Assembly: GCA_027924585.1 (NCBI GenBank)
Contig: BSBM01000637.1
Coordinates: 1,674,001 to 1,738,000 of the forward strand
DNA from: Larix kaempferi
Taxonomy: Eukaryota; Streptophyta; Pinopsida; Pinales; Pinaceae
Reading direction: 5' to 3'
DNA: 64,000 nucleotides
Positions 50,114 through 58,600 of the stretch are shown one piece after another. How positions within the stretch are numbered: position 1 is the first letter of the stretch; each line of letters opens with the position of its first letter. Made by a program: the position numbers and the translations under genes. The notes under the pieces were generated by a model. It was not told the origin of the DNA and made no database searches. It saw only the letters and a list, made by a program, of their open reading frames with translations.

Positions 50114-50114
50114 C

Positions 50115-50399
50115 CTGGAGGGAGAAAAACCAAAGAATTTTGTCAATTTCATTTAAAAAACTAGCTTCACGACCGTACCCGCGGGCAAGTTTGCTTACAG
50201 AGGCGGGTACCCGCAGTCAACGCGTGTGTTGTTGGGTAGAATTTTTCCCTATGGATAAGTCAAAATCCCCTTAACTTAAAGCAGACTTTCACTAACTCTA
50301 AGCTAAGAACAAAACACAACAAATGCTACCTTGAAATTCCTGAACTAACTTTCACAACAAGATTAAATGTATTTAGAAATAATGAGAGATATAACACAC
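50115..50399 (-). other. 5'UTR intron 2 of the element C antisense gene, with palindromes
   Basis: Minus-strand GAAAG-GTGTGTTAT at 50399 to CCCTCCAG at 50115, 285 bp. Inside, 50176-50225 carries TACCCGCGGGCAAG and GGCGGGTACCCGCAG. A further upstream intron (about 50458-50623, TTT-GTAAGCAT to TTAACAG) is likely, so this copy would have two 5'UTR introns. Confidence 0.55.
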
Positions 50400-50752
50400 C
50401 TTTCAATCTGACGTTTGTCCCGCTTCTAGCTCTCGATCCAAAGCTCCAATGTAGAACCTGTTAAGATCAACCAAAGAACAAACATACAAACTTCCAAATA
50501 CCTTGAATGTAAAGATTAGATTCAAATCTAGATTAGATACATTCCATGCTAAGAACTTATGCTATACACATGAAAAGGGAAAGACAAGACAAGTTATCTT
50601 ATTACAACTTGAAGAATGCTTACAAAGGTTGCTTGATGTCCAAGCCAATCTTCTAGCTCCAAGTGCTTCCTCCTCTAGCTATCTCCACAATGCTGCAAGA
50701 TCATAAGTTTGGTGCTTCAAGAGTCCTCCCCCTTTCCCCATGGAATGCCTCT

Positions 50753-50760
50753 CTTTTATA
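50753..50760 (-). promoter_or_regulatory. TATA box of the element C antisense gene
   Basis: Minus-strand CACTATAAAAGAGAGG has a canonical TATAAAAG. Position relative to the splice donors matches the other copies. Confidence 0.65.
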
Positions 50761-50799
50761 GTGTATGGTAGGGTTAACCAACAAGAGATATGGGTGGAT

Positions 50800-51194
50800 C
50801 TAGGGAGAGATAAGTGGATCAAGGTTTCTAATCACAAAAAGTGAGTTGGGATCGAATCAGGGACCCCAATCTTCCACTATCTTCGAAAATCCAAAATCCC
50901 ACAAGCCATGGAAAAAAGACTATAAAAAGAGTACCGCACCCTGAAGTCTGATCATAACGCGGTAGTACCGCGTGGTAGAGACAAAGCATAACGCGGTAGT
51001 GTGGAGTACCGCGCGCCTATAACTGAGCAAGGTGCGGTAGTGTGGGTAAATAAAGTCTCAGCTGGGTCAGAACTTGTCAGGGTAGATTTACCTTCAAGGT
51101 TCACTCATCTTCTGGGTGGTTCAAACAGCAGGGGAAGTGTCGTCAACTCTGTTTGTGGTGGAGATGCGACACTGTGGAATATAGATGTATAACA
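50800..51194 (-). repeat. 3' LTR fragment (U3) of element D
   Basis: On the minus strand it begins TGTTATACATC after the purine tract, the same start as the element A LTR. CG-rich words of the D type (GTACCGCAC, GCGGTAGTACCGCG, GTACCGCGCG, GTGCGGTAG) lie at 50945-51045. The left end, where it meets element C, is approximate; about 400 of the expected 900 bp remain. Confidence 0.6.
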
Positions 51195-51207
51195 GATGCC
51201 CCCTAAA
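51195..51207 (-). other. Polypurine tract of element D
   Basis: Minus-strand TTTAGGGGGCATC immediately before TGTTATAC; element A has TTAAGGGGCATC before TGTTATCG. The identical order in two elements fixes the LTR border in both. Confidence 0.6.
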
Positions 51208-53130
51208 GTGTGAGGTCAGAAGGGACTGATGGCCGAAAGACTTTATGAATATAGTGTGCAGAGATAGCATCGAGGAGAGCGACAAGGAGCTGAAACAGAA
51301 ACAGAGTGTTAGATATACCACCGAGGTGGGCATTCCCATGCTCGGAAACAAATGACTCAAAGCATGGCTGCTGACCAATACATTGCAGATCCATGAGTAC
51401 TGAGATGATATAGATTGTGGACAGATCATGGCTACTGTGAATAAGCGTAGATCCATGAGACAATAATGACACAGCCACGACCAATACAATAAGTGGATCT
51501 GTGTGACAATACAAAGGACATCTCCATCGCAACCAGGACGCAATCAAGATACTGAGGCATGCCCAGGGTCTTCTACCCGATCACAAAAGATACGAATCTA
51601 GCCATGTGATTACAAGGTGTTGAAGTCGAACATGGTAGAAACCATTTGATTACCGGTCAATGATGTGAACTGTTAACAAATGCGAGGGAAATCACCAATG
51701 ATGAGGATGATCCCCAAGGTATCTGAAGTACATATCAACGAAATGCGAATAGATGAGTTGATGTCGAGCACTCGAGAGATCGTTCGATCAGAGGTCCATG
51801 ATGTGAACCTACTGTCGAACACGAGGAAACCTACCATTGAGGCATGCAGGTACCAAGGTACTAATGGTTGATCTCTAAGTCCAATTCCCGGATAGTGATT
51901 TGGTGTCGACGAGAATAAACGCGTCGAAGGTGGGCCATAATGATTCCCACAACATCGACACGAAATCGGTATGAACGATTAAGATGATGAAACAATGGAG
52001 TATGTACTGACACAACAGAGGCCTGACACAATGAACGACTCTGAACAATGCAACCCTTTGAACATATAACGGCATGTAACAGGACTTGGCAGCAGGGATT
52101 ATTGACAACAGAGGATAGACACTGGATGAGTAGGATCGTGGCCAGGGAGACGACTCAGGATGATGACCATAACTCAGTGAAAAACAGATACCCAATATAG
52201 ACAAGAAACGAACACATGCCATGTTCAAAGGTAACGACGGACAGGCTGCCAAAAATAAACTTGACTTATCCCCCCATATTCCCCCGACATGATAGACGAG
52301 TACCTCTTTGTTGTTTTTTGAGCTTGAAGAGGATAACAGATGCTCGGTGTAGCTCATCTCATAGATGAGTCCAATCTCACATGTTTTACGAACCTGAGAA
52401 AGGAGGGGTTCGTCCCAAAGTGGGTCCTTCGATGTTAAAATTTTAACGAGTCCAAGGAAGGAAAACTCGGTAGTTTTTCGCATTTAGAGAGCCTAAAAAA
52501 CTTAAAGGAAGCTCCGTAATGTACTTTTTCGTAAATTTAGTCCCTCGATCCCGAAAAAGTGTAAAACAATTCCCGAGAGAACTCTCCCAGCCGAATTTGA
52601 CTGATGTATACCTTTCTCGTAAATAGTCTAAACGGGCCGAAAAAGGGGTAACCTATCACCGAATAGACGACCTTTCAAGTACTTTTACAAGTGTGAAAGA
52701 GTCAAGATCACTTGGCAATCTTTTCAATTTTAGGGAGTCTGAAAAGAGCTTAACTATGGACTCCTATGGTCTTTTTCGTGATTTTTAATTATTCTGGTCC
52801 GAAAAAAGAATAAAATACAACCAGGATAATACTTTCCTCATCGTTTAACGGGCATGAGTAAAGCTGACCATACTCGACACCATTTACTTGGGTTTGACAA
52901 GCACGACACGGGTGTAAAAGCGCTTGGAATCTTTTTCAAGTTTTAAATCCGGAGCACGAAAAAGATAAAGTAGGCTCGAAATGAAGGTTAAACGATGGAT
53001 AAACGCCAGTGTGAATATATCGCTTTTTACAGGAGATCCTGTCAATAAATGCTCATAAAACCAGACATTAGTAATGTGAAATGGGATTTTTATTTTAACC
53101 ATATAAAATAATAATTAAAAAAAATAGGTG
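51208..53130. other. Conserved non-coding block upstream of the antisense gene (element D)
   Basis: About 1.9 kb without a convincing frame; patchwise similarity to 32460-34300 (same orientation) and to the reverse complement of 24700-26920. Phrases such as TTTTAACGAGTCC (about 52440), TTTTAGGGAGTCTG (about 52733) and CATTTAGAGAGCC (about 52482) echo the repeated ACTCGTTAAA words of element A on the other strand. It probably holds the upstream control region of the antisense gene. Confidence 0.55.
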
Positions 53131-53137
53131 AAAAAAC

Positions 53138-53144
53138 TATAAAA
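53138..53144 (+). promoter_or_regulatory. TATA box of the element D antisense gene
   Basis: ACTATAAAAGG, about 140 bp upstream of the first splice donor (GCGTCAG-GTAAGAG, 53281). Exon 1 would run from about 53170 to 53280. Confidence 0.65.
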
Positions 53145-53280
53145 GGATGGTTAAAAATAGAAATTACCATTTCATTTGTGTTTTTACCCAAAGAGGAGAT
53201 TTTTACCCATTTGAGGAGCAAAACTTCAAGGATCCATATCTGGAGTTTCAGGGCACCATTTCAACAACCGTCTGCGTCAG

Positions 53281-53648
53281 GTAAGAGTTCTTAAACTACT
53301 CTTTCATTTTATGCATGAATCTTTTGCTTTCAGTAAGGAAAACTGATTTTTTGGGCAAGCCCTATTGGGAAAAAATCGCCCTTCACAGTACCGCGTGGGG
53401 GCTCTATCGAGAAACGCGGTACTGTTAGACAGTACCGCGCTGAGGTTCCAAACCGAGGCACGGTACTGTTAGACAGTACCGCGCTGAGGTTCCAAACCGA
53501 GGCGCGGTACTGTCCAGTACCGCACGGCAAGAAAACCCCCAGACGCGATGAAGGCGAAAATTAAGATGAAAAAATCAAATTTTCTCAAATTTTTTGCTGA
53601 AACTAAGTTGTTAAATAGTTACTGAAAGTTTCCCCTGACCGTTTGCAG
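53281..53648 (+). other. 5'UTR intron of the element D antisense gene
   Basis: GTAAGAG at 53281 to CCGTTTGCAG at 53648, 368 bp, ending 25 bp before the ATG at 53674. It encloses the hairpin-repeat array. Confidence 0.6.
53386..53530. repeat. 44-bp tandem repeat of CG-rich hairpins in the antisense-gene intron
   Basis: GCGGTACTG-TTAGA-CAGTACCGC forms a perfect 9-bp stem. The unit recurs at 53417, 53461 and 53505 (period 44), separated by TGAGGTTCCAAACCGAGG, with flanking GTACCGCGTGG and GTACCGCACGG. Confidence 0.85.
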
Positions 53649-53673
53649 GAGTTTGCAACTCGTTTGAATCAAA

Positions 53674-54947
53674 ATGGTCAGCTGGAAAGAAAGAGAGCAC
53701 GAAGTAGATGATTTGGCAGCTGAAAATCATTTACCAACTGTGACCGCATTGCGAGAATGTGGTTTGTTGAAGTTCTTTAAGACCGAAGGGATTCGTCAGC
53801 AACCCAAGCTTCTCACTCATCTTATTCAATTATGGGATCCTGACATTCAAGCTTTCCGAGTGGGAGAGCATGTTCTCGAAATTCAACTCGAGGATATTTA
53901 TTTCCTCACGGGCCTCTCGAAAAGAGGGGCCCGGGTGAACTTTACTGGATACACAGCCTCGGAAACGAGTACAGATGACTTGATTGCTCGGTATTGCCGT
54001 CAGGGTTCAAGTAAGAAAAGCGGGAAGGTGGCCATAAAGGATGTTGTAGAATTCCCTGTAAAAATCATACTATTCACCATCACGCGTGCAGCAGGAAGTG
54101 TGGGTCCGCATCAGGCGTCCCGTAGACAAGTGAATCTCGCAGCGGAGTGTATGGGGGGAACAGTATTTAACTGGTGTGAGGCGGTGTTGGCCAATCTCAA
54201 AGAACAAGTGCACAAGTGTAGAAATGGAACAAATTCCCAATTTGGATATGGGAGCATCCTGGTTACCTTCTTTTTGACGAGGGTGCCACTATTGCGCCCG
54301 CAGATATCTATGCCCCCGCGTCCACCTACCGAGCCATGGATGGCTCGATGGAGTGATTATGTTGGACGTCTCGGGGGACCTCAGCGTTTAGCCTTTGGTG
54401 AGGATTTCTTTTCCTGTCTCGAGGAGCAGATAGTTATGATCGATGACTACCCCTATGTCGGGGTAGACTTCCGCGAGTACATCGACTTGGCACTACCAGA
54501 GGATGATGATTGGGACAACTCAGGTATGACCTTCATGGATAAATATTTTTTCTTTTTTGAATATATAATTTTTATTGCTTTTTTAGAATGTGTAAAAGAC
54601 TTCTAATGTATATTCGTATGCATGTCGCAGATTGTGGACCACAGAGACCAGCTGGGTACTCACCCTTACGTCGCGGTGGGGTTGACCGTCAAGCTGTTCC
54701 TGACGAGGAGGAGGATGAAGACGAAGCAGGAGGTGTTCGGGACATAGAGAGGAACTTGCAGGGGTTGACTCATGGTATCCCTGCTATGAGGATGGATGAC
54801 GTCCCTTATCATCTCCAGCGGCATACTGTAGGTGTGCCTAGTCGTATTGGTCGACTTCTTCGTAGGGTGGTTCGAGGTGTAGTATGTTACCACCAGCAGC
54901 GGGAGGAGTCTAACGAGGGTCATGATAGGTCTCCTAGATCTCCGTAG
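53674..54947 (+). CDS. PMD-like protein encoded antisense to gag-pol in element D, intact when spliced
   Basis: Exon 1 is 53674-54523 and exon 2 is 54631-54947. Donor ACTCAG-GTATGAC and acceptor TGTCGCAG give a phase-1 join (Asp from G/AT) and a 388-residue frame without stops. Residues 1-90 contain LLKFFKTEG, LIQLWDPDIQAF (51-61) and LEDIYFLTGLSKRG (72-85), the pattern I associate with the plant mobile domain. Next come VKIILFTITRAAGSVGPHQAS, FNWCEAVLANLKEQVHKC, LAFGEDFFSCLEEQ and DDYPYVGVDF. Exon 2 has an acidic run (DEEEDEDEAGG) and an Arg-rich end. No signal peptide or membrane segment is seen in the spliced product; the hydrophobic end of the unspliced frame is intron. It lies tail to tail with the element's RNase H. 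The function in transposition is unknown. The PMD assignment is by eye; the conserved intron and copies in A, B and C show a real gene. Confidence 0.78.
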
Positions 54948-55151
54948 ATGATAGCTTTTGATCTTTTTGCGGCATGTACACGATATGTAGGCTTTGAGAG
55001 CCAAATTTTGTATGGGATTTGATCCTAAATTTTGTCTTTGACACAAACTCTATGTATTTTGGAAAACACTCTTATATACAGTGATATGGACCTATTTTCA
55101 TGATCCAATATTATTTACAATGACTTGTGCATTTTATTTTTTATGATGTGT

Positions 55152-55565
55152 TTAAGTATGGGCAAGATGCCAATCCAAAATGTAATTAGCCAATGAATCA
55201 GCTATACAATTGAATTCTCTCGGTATGTGTTGATATGTAATGAAATTAAATGATCGTTCCAAGAGGCGTACTCTCCGAAATAAACGAAGTAGTATAGGAT
55301 CGCGAACTGTGTAAACACGGTTTAGATGAGAAACCACGAGTTGGGAGTCTAAAAAAACTGATAAGGAATCAATTCCGAGTGAAGCAACCTCCGTCAAGAG
55401 ACCAATGACTGCATGGTACTCCGCGATATTGTTGGTTGCAGGACCTAAACAATTGGCTCCTGAAGAAATCAACTCGCCAGTGGGGGAATAGATTACCCAT
55501 GCTGCGGAAGCGAGATTCCGGGTATGTCAGCTTGCACCATCGGCGAATCCAAAGTAGGCAGACAT
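55152..55565 (-). pseudogene. Second RNase H of element D, one stop codon
   Basis: ATG at 55565 follows TGCGCAG on the minus strand. It reads MSAYFGFADGAS, TGA at about 55529 (CGA-to-TGA would account for it, since A, B and C have Arg), then HTRNLASAAWVIYSP, NNIAEYHAVIGLL, FLDSQLVVSHLN, LLRLFRRVRLLERSF and IADSLANYILDWH, ending 55152. All four acidic catalytic positions (D, E, D, D) are present. It is 137 codons long, 121 bp after the integrase stop and in another frame, so expression would need splicing or re-initiation. Confidence 0.82.
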
Positions 55566-55686
55566 CTGCGCATAAAATTACGAGTCAAAGTAAGAGTGGA
55601 TACATGAGGTCCACGCGCACACCAAAAAAGAGAGTAAAATCAAACTAAGTACTTTATGTATACCAAGTAACCCGCGTAGGGTAACC

Positions 55687-58600
55687 TCACGCGTAGAAGT
55701 GTTTGAGGTATAGCCCATTGCGGGGCCGTGCCAATGGCGTACCATCACAATCAATTAGTTCATAGGCTCCTTTTTCCAAGACACGTTTCACAAAAAAGGG
55801 GCCGTACCACATACATTCAAGTTTTCCTTTTCCAAGCTTATCGTGCATTTGATCATATGTATGTACGAGGTCACCTTCATTGAATATCCGAGGTTGAACG
55901 GATTTGTCATATTGAGCTTTGACGCGTTTTTTGTGAGCTTCATTAGCTAAAGTAGCATCGCGGCGGGTTTCATCTAGCTTAGCTAGGTATAGAATCCGTT
56001 CCTCTTCGGAAGTGGTGTGTGGAAGTAGTTCTATGGCTATCTTGAGTGATGGAATTTCACATTCAATCGGAAAGATGGCTTCTAGGCCATACACCAGTTG
56101 GAACGGTGTAAACCCAGTAGCACTTTTCACTGAGGTTCGGTATGCCCACAGTGCTGAGAATAGAGCTGAGTGCCAGTTGGATTTATGGGTACCCACAATA
56201 CGCTGAATCATTCGTTTCAGGACTTTGTTAATGGCTTCAACTTGGCCATTAGCTTGTGGGTAATACGGGGTTGAGTTTTCACGGCGAAAACCCAACTTGG
56301 CACTTAGTTCTTCGATCATATGGTTCCTGAAATGGGAACCATGATCGGTCACAATAGACTGTGGGACACCGAATCTAGCTATAATATGATTGAATATGAA
56401 CTGCGCTGTTGTTTTTCCGTCCTCAACATACATAGGAATTGCTTCAGCCCATTTCATGAAATAGTTGACAGCTACTATAACATAGCTATGGCCCCCGGCT
56501 GAAGTGGGCTTACAGTGCATGAAATCTATGCCCCATTTGGAAAAAGGGCCGACGGCAATAACAGGATGGAGGGGAGCAGGGTGCGAGTGTGCTTTACTAT
56601 GAAAGAATTGGCATGGTGGACACTTCTTGACTGTTTCAATGCAGTCTTTGAAAATTGAGGGCCAGAAGTATCCTGCTCGCAGTATTTTCTGGGCCGTAGC
56701 CATCCCAGAGAGATGACCACCACATGCTCCAGCGTGGCAGTCATTGAGAACTCATTCCGCCTCATCTAAGGTCAAACAGCGTCGAAGGACGGTGTCGACA
56801 CCACGCCGATAAAGGGTATCGTTGACTATGAGGTAGTATTTTGCGTGATGTCGGATGCGTCGTCGTTCATCGCGAGTGAGATCGGGACGGAAGCGTTGGG
56901 TTTGGAGATATAAAAGAATATCCCCGTACCACAGATCAGACGTGCTAATGAGGAACAATGATTCATCAGGAAGAGAATCAATGGGCTCGGATTGCTCAGT
57001 AGCACGGGGCAAGTTACAAATCAATTCCGCGAAGACCAAAGACTTCTTGGACTTAGCCTTGACAAACTCCAAGTCAAGCTCTTGAAGGATGACAATCCAA
57101 CGAGAGTATTTGCCCCCAAGCACTTGACGTGTGAGTATGCAATACATTGGGTTGAAGTCGGCTATAATAGTGGTCCGGCGGAGTAAGATGTAGTGACGGA
57201 ATCTCTGGACAGCAAATACTGTTGCCAGAGCCAGTTTTTCAACATGTGAATAGCGAGATTTAGAGTCGAGAAGACTCTTACTGAGATAGTATACCACATG
57301 TTCTATGTCGTTGTGGTCTTCCTGGACTAGCACCATACCGATGGTGGAAGTCGAGGCTGCGAGATAAAGAATGTAGTCCCGTGTGTAATCGGGGGGTTGA
57401 ATCACAGGATCTTTGGTTAAGGGTGCCTTTAGATTGTCAAAGGAGCGTTGGGCTTCGTCATCCCAGATAAAGGGAACATTCTTCTTGAGAAGCCGCATGT
57501 AGCCTTTTGTTATCTCGGACAGATTGCAGATGAAACGGCGTAGAAAGTTTGCATGCCCTTGCAAACATTGAAGTTCTGGAATATTGGTGGGTGAAGGCAG
57601 GGCTACGATAGCTGCTACCTTTGTGGGATCTAAACGTATCCCGTCTTTGGAGACTATGAAGCCCAACAGTTTTCCGGCTTCTACACAGAAGACGCACTTA
57701 TGCGGGTTCAAACGTATATTGTAGCGATGGCACCTTTCTAAAATGGAACTTAAGTGGTCTGGATGGTCTTCCCGGGTCCGAGAGTGAGCGGGAAGGTCAT
57801 CAAGATATGGTTCTACAATATGTTTGATGTCATGAAATGCGTAGGACATCGCCCGTTGGAAAGTTGCCCCGGCATTTTTAAGGCCAAAAGGTAACTTTCG
57901 ATATGCAAAAATCCCCCAAGGGCAGATAAAGGCCGTTTTGTGTTGGTCGGCTGGGAGGATATCGATCTGATTATAGCCAAAGAAGCCATCCATAAATGAA
58001 AAGATGACACTCCCGGCACAGTTATCGATGATCTGGTCGATAAATGGAGTTGGGTAGTTGTCCTTTGGACAAGTCTTGTTCAAATCACGGTAATCAACAC
58101 AGACCCTAATCGTTCCTTGTTTCTTGGCTACGGGAACGATGTTGGATACCCATTCTGTCAATGGGACAGGATAGATAAAACCAGCACACAAAATTTTTTC
58201 AACTTCTGCTTTAATGGCGGATGCTTTATGAGGATGGACGGGTCGAAGCTTTTTCCGAACAGGTCGGGCACCAGGGAAAGTTGGAATTTCATGGACCACG
58301 ATCGAGGGGTCTATCCCTGGCATTTCTTCATAACTCCAAGCAAAAACATCGCGGAAAGTTTTGAAGTAGGCACTATAGAACTCCGTTTCGAGGGGAGTTT
58401 ATGTTTTGCCGATGTGTACGTTTTCCACGATACCAGGCTTCACTGAAATATCGATGGGAGTGGTTGCCATAAGATTAGCCAAGTTTCCTTCGGAAAATAC
58501 CTCGTCGAAGGAAGTAGGGAACTTGGTTTCAACCATCCCAAGTGAAGTGTTGGGTTTTTTATCAGGCTCAAGTGGCTGAATGGTGGGGAATGAAGATCGA

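Larger units (their letters stand above)
39310..50800 (+). mobile_element. Element C: Tat-like Ty3/gypsy retrotransposon lacking its 3' end
   Basis: Has a 5' LTR (39310-40224), an Arg-type primer site, a leader, gag-pol (about 41790-48136), a second RNase H (48248-48662) and the antisense PMD-like gene with promoter (50113 down to 48838, TATA at 50753). The non-coding block and 3' LTR that follow this point in element A are missing: shortly after the TATA box the sequence becomes the 3' LTR of inverted element D. The right border is approximate. Confidence 0.8.

Noticed and set aside
51121-52483. Frames of 114-202 codons on the minus strand
   Set aside because: They lie in a block conserved between elements only in patches, without codon-like conservation, and the corresponding places in A and E are not open.
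53330-53530. Minus-strand frame through the GTACCGC repeats
   Set aside because: Repetitive translation of the 44-bp hairpin array, not a gene.
54525-54606. Hydrophobic C-terminus (FFFFEYIIFIAFLE) of the unspliced antisense frame as a membrane anchor
   Set aside because: It is intron sequence; the equivalent stretch in the other copies is not conserved and the splice sites are.
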